A model generated the notes under the pieces. That model had not been told where the DNA came from and did not search any database. It was given only the letters and a program-made list of their open reading frames with translations. A stretch of 64,000 nucleotides of DNA from Edaphobacter lichenicola (GTDB lineage: Bacteria; Acidobacteriota; Terriglobia; Terriglobales; Acidobacteriaceae). The translations under genes and the position numbers were made by a program. The stretch is taken from positions 62,001-126,000 of the forward strand of contig NZ_JACHDY010000006.1 in the NCBI RefSeq assembly GCF_014201315.1, written 5' to 3'. This document shows, one piece after another, positions 43,055 to 50,523 of this stretch. Positions within the stretch are counted from its first letter, which is position 1. Each line of letters begins with the position of its first letter.

Positions 43055-43949
43055 CCCAAGTACTCCCTCCATTCCCGCGCCCATCCGCTCCGGCCTGACG
43101 CTCACCCGCGCCTGCCTTGTTCTCCTCGCGGTTGGAACGACCCTCGTCGCGCAATCCCCAGCGACTCCAAACTCCAACTGGCGCCTCACCTGGAGCGACG
43201 AGTTCAACGGCCCCAACGGCTCCTCCCCCGATCCCGCCAAGTGGGTCTCGGAAACCGGCGGCAAAGGCTTCGGCAACAACGAGCTTGAGACGTACACCAA
43301 CCGCGCCGTGAACGCTCATCAGGAAGATGGCCACCTCGTCATCACCGCCCGCAAAGAAGACCTCATCGGTTCTGACGGCATCCCGCGCCACTACACCTCT
43401 GCCCGCCTTAACACCAAAGGCCTCTTCTCCCAGGCCTACGGACGCTTCGAAGCCCGCATCCAGCTTCCCACCGGCAAAGGCATCTGGCCCGCCTTTTGGC
43501 TCCTGGGTGACGACATCGACACCAATCCCTGGCCCAAGTCCGGCGAGATCGACATCATCGAAAACATCGGCGATCCCCACACCATCTACAGCACTCTCCA
43601 CGGCCCCGGCTACAGTGGCACCCAACCCATCTCCTCGAAATTTCCACTCCCGCCCGGAGAATCCGTCACCACCGGCTACCACCTCTACTCCGTTGAGTGG
43701 GCACCTAACGATATCAAGTTCTTCTTCGACGATCACCTCATTGTCGAACGAACCCCAGCCGACCTGCCCCCCAGCACTTACTGGGTCTATGACCACCCCT
43801 TCTTCATCATCCTCAACCTGGCTGTAGGCGGCGGCTGGCCCGGCAACCCCGACGAAGCCACCACCTTCCCCCAGAAGATGCTCGTCGACTACGTCCGCGT
43901 CTACCAACCGGCCTCCTCAGCAGCCCAGACGCCGAAGCCAATCCAATGA
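43038..43949 (+). CDS. Exported glycoside hydrolase family 16 beta-glucanase
   Basis: The 303-residue protein has an unusual N-terminus, MITIEP, followed by a Pro/Ser linker and then a signal-like core (TRACLVLLAVGTTLVAQ, about 24-39). The GH16 jelly-roll domain follows: WSDEFNG, GRFEARIQLP, and the catalytic motif EIDIIE at 170-175 (nucleophile E170, acid/base E175). Family members hydrolyse beta-1,3 or mixed-linkage glucans outside the cytoplasm. Its stop TGA overlaps the ybeY start (ATGA). The first six residues equal those of YbeY, which suggests the reading frame was opened by duplication of the ybeY start when the gene was inserted here. Confidence 0.9.
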   Translation: MITIEPPSTPSIPAPIRSGLTLTRACLVLLAVGTTLVAQSPATPNSNWRLTWSDEFNGPNGSSPDPAKWVSETGGKGFGNNELETYTNRAVNAHQEDGHLVITARKEDLIGSDGIPRHYTSARLNTKGLFSQAYGRFEARIQLPTGKGIWPAFWLLGDDIDTNPWPKSGEIDIIENIGDPHTIYSTLHGPGYSGTQPISSKFPLPPGESVTTGYHLYSVEWAPNDIKFFFDDHLIVERTPADLPPSTYWVYDHPFFIILNLAVGGGWPGNPDEATTFPQKMLVDYVRVYQPASSAAQTPKPIQ

Positions 43950-43962
43950 TCACCATCGAACC
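43946..43962 (+). repeat. 17-bp direct repeat, right copy (start of ybeY)
   Basis: Identical to 43038-43054. Here it gives the ybeY start (MITIEP) in one frame and, one base on, the TGA stop of the GH16 gene in another. Confidence 0.85.
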
Positions 43963-44536
43963 AGCGGCTGGTCTTGAAGCGACGCTGTCCCGCTCCAGCC
44001 TCACCGACTTTCTCAAGCGTGCTCGACTTGCCCTCGGCCTTCGGGGCGAAGTCGAGGTCCTGCTCGCAGACGATCCTACCCTCCGGCGGCTCAACAAATC
44101 CTTTCGCGGCAAAAACAAACCCACCGACGTCCTCAGCTTTCCCACGCCCGCAGAGATCGCCCACCTTCATGCTGGAGACCTCGCAATCTCGCTCGAAACC
44201 GCCGCACTTCAGGCTGCTTCTTATGGGCACTCTCTGCGCGACGAAGTAAAAATACTCCTCCTCCACGGCTTGCTTCATCTCTCCGGTCTTGACCACGAGA
44301 CCGACAACGGAGAGATGGCCACCCGCGAAGCCGCTCTCCGCCGCCAGCTCCGCCTTACGACAAACTCACTCACCGAACGGGCCACGAAGCTGCCGCAAAA
44401 GTCGTCGTCACACACAGCCAAAAAGAAGCCCTCCAGTCCGAAAAAGGTGCCAGCAGCTTCGAAAAAATCACCTTCGATTCGACCTATTAAAAAAGCCGGC
44501 ATGCCAAACAAGAAAACGGCGCGAGGCTCCAAATGA
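43946..44536 (+). CDS. ybeY: Endoribonuclease YbeY with Lys-rich C-terminal extension
   Basis: The enzyme matures the 3' end of 16S rRNA and takes part in ribosome quality control. The zinc-binding motif HGLLHLSGLDHE is complete, and NKSFRGKNKPTDVLSFPTP is the usual upstream signature. The family length is about 150-160 residues. Here a tail of about 45 residues rich in Lys, Ser and Pro (KKKPSSPKKVPAASKKSP) follows and may bind RNA. It overlaps the genes on both sides by 4 bp, so GH16, ybeY and the CBS gene are translationally coupled. Confidence 0.95.
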   Translation: MITIEPAAGLEATLSRSSLTDFLKRARLALGLRGEVEVLLADDPTLRRLNKSFRGKNKPTDVLSFPTPAEIAHLHAGDLAISLETAALQAASYGHSLRDEVKILLLHGLLHLSGLDHETDNGEMATREAALRRQLRLTTNSLTERATKLPQKSSSHTAKKKPSSPKKVPAASKKSPSIRPIKKAGMPNKKTARGSK

Positions 44537-45981
44537 CCCCCGCTTATTTCTACTCCCTCGCTCTCATCCTTCTTCTGGGTATCCTCGCGTTAGCCGCCTA
44601 CGTCGATCGCGTCTACTCCGAGATGGGCAAGTTCCTCGCCCGCGAGTACCAGGACAACATCGACGCCTGGGAGCGTGTCGTCGAACCCCGTCTACGCCTT
44701 GGTCGCGAGTCCATCGCCCTCTCCGCCTCAGTCCTTCGCCAACTCACGCTGGCCGCCCTGGCTTTGTTCTCCGGCCTTCGCCTCTACACCCATACCAGCC
44801 TGGTTCCCACCCTCGCCCGCACGCCCACCCTCGGCGAGGTTCTGCGCGCCGTCTTCGAACTTATCCTTCTCATCCTCATCTTCGACCGTCTGCTACCGCA
44901 ACTCCTCTTCTCCCGCACCCGCGGCCTCTGGATCGCGCGCATCCTTCCTCTTCTGCAGACGCTCTTCTATCTCATCCTTCCCGTCACCATGCTGCTGCAA
45001 CTGCTTCTCTCCATTGCCGCCCTTGCCGAGCCAGAAGACGCCACCGAAGAAGACCATCCCTCCGAGGCCATGGATGCTCTCCTCGAAGCCGGCGAGGAGG
45101 AGGGCATCCTCGAAGAGTCTGATCGCGAATTGGTCCGGTCTGCTGTGGAGTTTGGTGACAAGGTCGTTCTCGAGGTCATGACGCCTCGCCCTGAGATCTT
45201 CGCTGTTCCCGGCACCCTCACCCTGCAGGAGTTCACCGCTACCATCAACGAACATGCCTTCTCCCGCGTCCCGGTCTACAACGGTTCGCTTGATCACGTC
45301 ACGGGCATCGGCTTCGCTCATGACCTGCTCAAAGTGCTTGACGCTGAAGCCAATACCCGCACGGTTGCGCAAATTCAGCGTCCCGCGGCCTTTGTTCCCG
45401 AGACGAAGAAAGTGGCTGAGCTGCTACGCGAGATGCAGCGTGAAAAGCAGCATATGCGCATTGTCATCGACGAGTACGGAAGCGTTGCAGGCCTTGTCAC
45501 CATTGAGGATTTACTTGAGGCTATCGTCGGGAACATCGCGGATGAGCACGACGAGCCTGAAGCGGATGATGAGCCGATTCGCGAACCTAACGGTGCCTAC
45601 GTCGTCTCTGGATCTTTTGAGCTCTCGCGTTTGCGCGATCTTTTTGCCGATCAGTTTGAGCCGAATCAACGCGTTACGCGGCCTGCTGAGGATGGGGAGC
45701 TGCATGAGCCCGAAGAGCTGGCGGTGGAGTCTGGTGAGGGGGGAGAGGGGGAGGAGTTGAAGGATCTTCGCGATACGCGGGACGATCCGACGGCTCTACG
45801 GCTTCCAGAACACTATGAATCTACGACACTTGGGGGCTTGGTCTCGGAGATTGCGGGGCATATCCCGCTGCCGGGCGAGGTGGTCGAAGAGGATGGGCTT
45901 CGGCTGGAGGTGCTGGCTAGCACGGACCGGCGGATCGACCGGATTCGGGTTAGTCTTACGAATCCTCCTGACCTCTCCTAG
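44533..45981 (+). CDS. CBS-domain membrane protein of the CorC/hemolysin (CNNM-like) family
   Basis: The 482-residue protein has about four N-terminal hydrophobic segments (about 5-22, 73-93, 114-135 and 140-170), a CBS pair (VMTPRPEIFAVP to VTIEDLLEAIVGNI) and a C-terminal CorC/HlyC transporter-associated domain (GAYVVSGSFELSRLRDLF and VSEIAGHIPLPGEVV). An acidic insertion (EELAVESGEGGEGEEL) splits the last domain. Relatives are linked to Mg2+ or Co2+ efflux. It is coupled to ybeY, a common pairing. The codon bias changes from C-rich to G-rich within this gene at about 45.3-45.7 kb. Confidence 0.88.
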   Translation: MTPAYFYSLALILLLGILALAAYVDRVYSEMGKFLAREYQDNIDAWERVVEPRLRLGRESIALSASVLRQLTLAALALFSGLRLYTHTSLVPTLARTPTLGEVLRAVFELILLILIFDRLLPQLLFSRTRGLWIARILPLLQTLFYLILPVTMLLQLLLSIAALAEPEDATEEDHPSEAMDALLEAGEEEGILEESDRELVRSAVEFGDKVVLEVMTPRPEIFAVPGTLTLQEFTATINEHAFSRVPVYNGSLDHVTGIGFAHDLLKVLDAEANTRTVAQIQRPAAFVPETKKVAELLREMQREKQHMRIVIDEYGSVAGLVTIEDLLEAIVGNIADEHDEPEADDEPIREPNGAYVVSGSFELSRLRDLFADQFEPNQRVTRPAEDGELHEPEELAVESGEGGEGEELKDLRDTRDDPTALRLPEHYESTTLGGLVSEIAGHIPLPGEVVEEDGLRLEVLASTDRRIDRIRVSLTNPPDLS

Positions 45982-45999
45982 AGGACTTTGGGTAGCGTT

Positions 46000-46185
46000 T
46001 TTGGATATTTTTCTGGGGTGGTGGAATGTGCGAAAAATAAGGGGATTTTGCGAAAAACGGGTGTTTTGACGTGGTGTTTTGATGGTGTGAGTGTGGTGAT
46101 TTGCGTGGCTGAGATGGTGTTTTAGCAGTCGTTATTTTGGGGGCTAAAAATACGCCACGGTTTTCAACTTTATTTTTTGGGGAGA
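46000..46185 (+). repeat. G/T-rich post-stop element (family D), copy 2
   Basis: Beginning about 20 bp after the preceding stop, this A/T-richer stretch has repeated GTGGTG, GGTGTTTTG and GTGGTGTTTTGATGG words. It then has GTGGCTGAGATGGTGTTTT and CTAAAAATACGCCACGG, and ends in an ACTTTATTTTTTGG block. It aligns with 15566-15681 read from the opposite strand and has the same position relative to the upstream gene. Confidence 0.7.
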
Positions 46186-46191
46186 GACTCT

Positions 46192-46313
46192 GTCCTGCCG
46201 GACGGGCGCCCTGCGCTCAGTCACCCCGCAAACGAAGACCTGTTTGCGGGGACCCCGATTCGGCGGTCACTTCGTGACTTGTATACCGCTTCGCTTGGCG
46301 CTCCCGTTGGTCG
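46192..46313 (-). repeat. Dispersed repeat family A, copy 6 (inverted), with internal hairpin insertion
   Basis: The ends and core match the family (GTCCTGCCGGACGGGCGCC, GTCACTTCGTGAC, CCCGTTGGTCG). About 40 extra bases lie between the right end and the core, including a perfect 10-bp stem (CCCCGCAAAC paired with GTTTGCGGGG) around GAAGACCT. Confidence 0.8.
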
Positions 46314-46328
46314 CGAGGAAGATTGATT

Positions 46329-46410
46329 CCGACCAACGGGAGGACCACGCGAAGCTCTAAAAAGGCGTGCGAACGCCCGCGCTCCGCGCACGAGGCCCGT
46401 CCGGCAGGAC
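46329..46410 (+). repeat. Dispersed repeat family A, copy 7
   Basis: It begins CCGACCAACGGGAGGACC and ends GGCCCGTCCGGCAGGAC, but the usual palindromic core is replaced by GGCGTGCGAACGCCCGCGC, itself partly palindromic. It faces copy 6 head to head across 15 bp. Confidence 0.8.
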
Positions 46411-46416
46411 AGATTC

Positions 46417-46454
46417 CCTAAAACAGAAAGGTCCCGGATTGAGCCCGAGACCTT
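46417..46454 (-). terminator. Intrinsic terminator of mreB
   Basis: On the minus strand, AAGGTC...GACCTT (46449-46454 with 46428-46433) plus an inner CGG/CCG pair forms a stem followed by TTCTGTTTTAGGG. It lies 40 bp beyond the mreB stop. Confidence 0.7.
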
Positions 46455-46493
46455 CCCTGTAACCAAGGTGGAACCGTCGCAACAGTGTCTTGA

Positions 46494-47513
46494 TTAGTCG
46501 ATTGAGATCTTTCGGAGCAGTTTGAAGTCGGAGAGCATCTTTCCTGTTCCGAGGACGACGGAGGCGAGGGGATCGTCGGCGATGGAGACGGGAAGCCCGG
46601 TCTCTTCGCGGATACGCTTGTCGAGGTTCTTGATGAGAGCGCCGCCGCCGGTGAGCACGATGCCGCGGTCGGAGATGTCGGCGGAGAGCTCGGGCGGAGT
46701 ACGCTCGAGGGCTACGCGGATGGCGTTGATGATGGTTGCGATGCACTCGCTGAGGGCTTCGCGGATCTCGGAGTCTTCGATGGTGATGGTCTTCGGCACG
46801 CCCTCGATGAGGTTGCGGCCTTTGACCTCCATCGAGATGGGCTTGTCGAGCGGGTAGGCAGAGCCAAGCGAGATCTTGATCTGCTCCGCGGTGCGCTCGC
46901 CGATGAGCAGGTTGTACTTCCGCTTGAGGTAGGTCATCACGGCCTCGTCCATCTGGTTTCCGGCCATGCGTACGGAGCGCGAGTAGACGATGCCTGCGAG
47001 CGAGATCACTGCAATATCCGTAGTCCCGCCGCCGATGTCGACGACCATGTTTCCACCTGGCTCGGTGATGGGCAAACCCGCGCCAATGGCGGCGACCATG
47101 GCTTGTTCGACCAGGTGAACCTCGGAGGCTTTGGCGCGATAGGCGGAGTCCATGACGGCTCGTTTTTCTACCTGGGTGATCTCGGAGGGGACGCCGATGA
47201 CGATGCGCGGGTGAACCATCATCTTCCGGTTGTGCGCCTTCTGGATGAAGTAGTTCAGCATCTTTTCGGTGTGGCGGAAGTCGGCGATGACGCCGTCCTT
47301 CATGGGCTTGATGGCGACGATGTTTCCCGGCGTGCGGCCGAGCATCTCCTTGGCCTCTTTGCCGACGGCTTCAACCTCGTTGGTGATCTTGTTCACCGCG
47401 ATGATGGAGGGCTCGTTGACGATGATGCCTTTGCCATGCGCGAAGACGAGCGTGTTCGCCGTGCCGAGGTCGATAGCAAGGTCGCTGGAAAAGAGGCTGA
47501 AAAGTGACCGCAT
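46494..47513 (-). CDS. mreB: Rod shape-determining actin homologue MreB
   Basis: The actin-fold ATPase forms membrane-bound filaments that guide lateral wall synthesis. The canonical N-terminus SLFSSDLAIDLGTANTLVF (phosphate 1) begins at the ATG at 47513; VVDIGGGTTDIAVIS (phosphate 2) and GIVLTGGGALI (adenosine) follow. That start gives 339 residues; an ATG at 47558 would add 15 with no better ribosome site. It is transcribed alone, with its own terminator, 11 kb from mreC-mreD-mrdA-rodA and on the opposite strand, so the usual mreBCD operon is split here. Confidence 0.96.
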   Translation of the reverse strand: MRSLFSLFSSDLAIDLGTANTLVFAHGKGIIVNEPSIIAVNKITNEVEAVGKEAKEMLGRTPGNIVAIKPMKDGVIADFRHTEKMLNYFIQKAHNRKMMVHPRIVIGVPSEITQVEKRAVMDSAYRAKASEVHLVEQAMVAAIGAGLPITEPGGNMVVDIGGGTTDIAVISLAGIVYSRSVRMAGNQMDEAVMTYLKRKYNLLIGERTAEQIKISLGSAYPLDKPISMEVKGRNLIEGVPKTITIEDSEIREALSECIATIINAIRVALERTPPELSADISDRGIVLTGGGALIKNLDKRIREETGLPVSIADDPLASVVLGTGKMLSDFKLLRKISID

Positions 47514-47660
47514 ATTGTGAATGCGGGAGTAACGCATCTGAAAACTATTCGAAGACATAGGTGTTTGCGATCGATCCTAAAAAGAGACTCACACTAGTGT
47601 ATTCCTTTAGCAAGCTGTATTTCAGCACCTAACCTAACCAGTAAGCATGCCTCTTCTGTG

Positions 47661-49013
47661 TTAGTCCCGTTCTGGTTCACACAGCAGCCGACAGCAGAAG
47701 AGCGCCGAGGGATAGATGAGGATGCTGACGTGGCGGGTGTAGGCGAAGCCGGCCAGGTAGGGAAGTGTGGAGGCTGCGACCAGGGCAAGAAACGTGGCCG
47801 CCGCGACGCGCAACGATCGGTCGGCTGGAAGACAGTGTCGAAGCAGCAGGAAGACTGCACTGGCCGTCGCGGTCCAGAAGATCAGCCTGAAGGTCAGCAT
47901 CCCGGCGATTTCGATCAGACGTCGAGCACCAGAGTTCGCGGTCGAGCCGTACTTTTCGAACGAGAAGAAGAGGATTTTCAGCTTGCGGAGATCTCCTGAC
48001 AGAGTCTCCCGGGGATGAGTCCGTAGATACTCGAGGGCCGCTCGCCGGTGATAGTCGTTGAAGCTCCACTCGTCCGGGAAGCTTACGCCACGATTCAGTT
48101 CGAAGTCGTACCAGTCGAGCGAGTCGCCGTGCACCGGCGGGTAGTTCTGAAGAAACCCGGCGTTGTTGCCCTTGTGCAGATTGATTCCGTCGAAGCTGGT
48201 TCCCACGCTGTATCGGCCACTGGCGTGATGTTGATGCAGTGCCCACCCGAGGGGAGCTGCCGCAACCAGCAGGAGGACGAGCCAACGCAGCCTTGTCTGC
48301 TTCTCCAATGCGAGGAACCCCACCAACAGTACCAACACGGCCAGCAGCATCCCGCTCTTCGAGAGGTATAGGCCATCGAGCGCTACGGCGAACAGCAGAG
48401 CCTTGCCAATACCGCGCAGGCTTGTCCTTCGAGTGCTGCCGACGGCGGCCCGGTTGAGGAACAGAATCGCCGTGGCCAGCGCCAGAAAGCTGTAGGAGAA
48501 CCCTTCGTCTACCTGGAGATTGGTGACGTCGGCCAGAAACGCCGGAATGAGGAACGGAACGAGAAGCAGCAGGATCGCCACGGCTCTGCGACCGGGTGGC
48601 TGCGGCAGACAGCACCATGCGAGATAGATGGCAAACTCGACGGGCAACAACAGAAGAATCGTCTTGAAGCAGACGACCGGAAGGTAGCGGTCGCCCAGGA
48701 GCCGAATGCCCGAGGCGACGACGACTGCTGTGGCCGGCATGCGCGCGGCGTGGAAGCAGATGGGATTGCCGCGAGTTCCCATCTCCTCGGTGCAGACCGT
48801 AATACCATCGCCGGCGAGCAGGCTGCGCGTGGTTGGCCCCACCAGATTCGTGATGGAAAAGAGCGATTTGTTTGCCCGAGTATGATCGAGGGCCCACACC
48901 GCGGCCAGCGAGAGGAGCACGGGGACGATCAGCAGCACCAGCAGCAGGCGACGGTCTGGCCTGGTCTGGTCTAAATCGCCTGAGTTTAAATCGTCTGCGA
49001 CGATTTCTGGCAT
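47661..49013 (-). CDS. Polytopic membrane protein, possibly a GT-C glycosyltransferase-like protein
   Basis: The 450-residue protein has about ten hydrophobic segments, beginning at LLLVLLIVPVLLSLAAVWAL (about residues 23-42). A large loop near residues 275-335 (GINLHKGNNAGFLQNYPP, then SFNDYHRRAALEYLRTHP) is probably periplasmic. The plan and the His-rich loop recall GT-C type glycosyltransferases or O-antigen-type membrane enzymes, but the early DxD/DE motif of that fold is not clear to me, so the function is open. It lies between mreB and the divergent ald gene. Confidence 0.65.
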   Translation of the reverse strand: MPEIVADDLNSGDLDQTRPDRRLLLVLLIVPVLLSLAAVWALDHTRANKSLFSITNLVGPTTRSLLAGDGITVCTEEMGTRGNPICFHAARMPATAVVVASGIRLLGDRYLPVVCFKTILLLLPVEFAIYLAWCCLPQPPGRRAVAILLLLVPFLIPAFLADVTNLQVDEGFSYSFLALATAILFLNRAAVGSTRRTSLRGIGKALLFAVALDGLYLSKSGMLLAVLVLLVGFLALEKQTRLRWLVLLLVAAAPLGWALHQHHASGRYSVGTSFDGINLHKGNNAGFLQNYPPVHGDSLDWYDFELNRGVSFPDEWSFNDYHRRAALEYLRTHPRETLSGDLRKLKILFFSFEKYGSTANSGARRLIEIAGMLTFRLIFWTATASAVFLLLRHCLPADRSLRVAAATFLALVAASTLPYLAGFAYTRHVSILIYPSALFCCRLLCEPERD

Positions 49014-49207
49014 CTGCCCAATCTAATCGAAGTTGAGCCGGTTGCTGCGTTTTAGTCTCCGCTTACCTGATATTGTCCTCGTCTTGTCCTCGTCTGGGTT
49101 CGCTTCTGGAACTAAGTCTTAGCGGGGGCTTCTCATCCTCCTGTGACATCGTTTCGGTGCAAATAGATACAATCGAAAGAAGCGTCAAGCAAAGTGGAGA
49201 CAGGCGA

Positions 49208-50320
49208 ATGATTATTGGTGTGCCCAAGGAAGTTAAGGATCACGAGAGCCGCGTAGGGGTAACCCCGGCCGGCGTTAAAGCACTGGTCGAGGCAGGACAC
49301 AAGGTTCTCGTGGAGCATGATGCTGGCGCGCTGTCGGCTATGCCGGATGACGAGTACCAGTCTGCGGGTGCCGAGATCGTCGGCTCAGCCTACGATGTGT
49401 GGCGGCTGGCCGAGATGGTGGTCAAGGTGAAGGAGCCGGTCGAGAAGGAGTACAAGAACTTTCGCGAGGGCCTGGTTCTTTTTACGTATCTTCATCTGGC
49501 ACCGCTGAACGACCTGACGGATGCGCTGCTTACCTCGAAGGTGACGGGGATTGCGTATGAGACGGTTCGCGATCGCGCGGGAGCGTTGCCGCTGCTGACG
49601 CCGATGAGCGAGGTTGCCGGACGGATGAGCGTGCAGGTTGGCGCAGCTTATCTTGAGAAGGAGCATGGCGGGCGTGGCGTTCTGCTGGGCGGGGTTCCGG
49701 GCGTGCCTCCGGGGAACGTCTGCATTATTGGCGGCGGTATTGTGGGGACAAACGCCGCGAAGATTGCGCTGGGCATGGGCGCGAAGGTGACGCTGATTGA
49801 TTTGAACCTGAATCGGCTGCGGGAGCTGGATGACATCTTTGGCGGCCGGATCTATACGGTTGCGTCGAATAGTTACAACATCGAGCATGCGGTTCGGGAG
49901 GCTGATCTGGTGATCGGCGGCGTTCTGATTCCGGGTGCTGCTGCGCCGAAGATTGTGACAAAGGCGATGGTGGCGAAGATGAAGAAGGGTGCGGTGATCG
50001 TGGATGTAGCGATCGATCAGGGAGGGTGCATTGAGACGGCGCACCCGACGACCCACTCGAATCCTTCGTACGAGGTGAACGGCGTTGTGCACTACTGCGT
50101 GACGAATATGCCTGCCGCGGTGCCGAATACCTCGACGCTTGCTTTGACGAATGCGACGTTTCCTTACGTGCTGAAGCTGGCGCGGCTGGGGGCGAATGCG
50201 GCGATCAGCGAAGACAAGGGCATCGCCGAGGGCGTGAATACCTTCAACGGTGTGCTGACTTATGGTGCGGTGGCGCAGGCGCAGAAGCGTGAGTGGCAGG
50301 CGGTGGCGAAGCTCGTTTAG
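49208..50320 (+). CDS. ald: Alanine dehydrogenase
   Basis: The 370-residue enzyme interconverts L-alanine and pyruvate with NAD+ and ammonium. The start [17 protein letters not shown] is canonical. The sequence has the substrate-binding region MVVKVKEP and FTYLHLAP and the Rossmann motif [18 protein letters not shown]. Length matches the family (about 370). GGAGACAGG precedes the ATG at 49208, while an open frame further upstream is ignored. The 194 bp between this and the divergent membrane-protein gene probably hold both promoters. An inverted-repeat element follows the stop. Confidence 0.96.
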   Translation: MIIGVPKEVKDHESRVGVTPAGVKALVEAGHKVLVEHDAGALSAMPDDEYQSAGAEIVGSAYDVWRLAEMVVKVKEPVEKEYKNFREGLVLFTYLHLAPLNDLTDALLTSKVTGIAYETVRDRAGALPLLTPMSEVAGRMSVQVGAAYLEKEHGGRGVLLGGVPGVPPGNVCIIGGGIVGTNAAKIALGMGAKVTLIDLNLNRLRELDDIFGGRIYTVASNSYNIEHAVREADLVIGGVLIPGAAAPKIVTKAMVAKMKKGAVIVDVAIDQGGCIETAHPTTHSNPSYEVNGVVHYCVTNMPAAVPNTSTLALTNATFPYVLKLARLGANAAISEDKGIAEGVNTFNGVLTYGAVAQAQKREWQAVAKLV

Positions 50321-50323
50321 AGC

Positions 50324-50427
50324 AATTTCCCTGTTGCTGTGGAGTGGAAGATATACCGCAGTGCCGGTTTCCTTGAGAGAAAACGGCCATGACTGCATTG
50401 ACTCGCTTGTACACCCACAGGGAAATT
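50324..50427. repeat. 104-bp element bounded by 11-bp inverted repeats
   Basis: AATTTCCCTGT at 50324-50334 is exactly complementary to ACAGGGAAATT at 50417-50427. The interior has further partial complementarity. The element begins 4 bp after the ald stop and may be a small non-autonomous mobile repeat or a long terminator-like fold. Only one copy is in this window. Confidence 0.6.
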
Positions 50428-50523
50428 GGTCCAGCCGCCGCGGTTGTTGGGGATGGAGCGAAGGAAGCGCTGGTGGCCGCATATAATCGGGGGGACTGAA
50501 TCAGGGGAGTGGGAGGGCGGGCG

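Noticed and set aside
46000..46300. Origin of replication with DnaA boxes
   Set aside because: I looked for TTATNCACA-type boxes on both strands around the skew switch and saw only poor matches, so no oriC feature is called.
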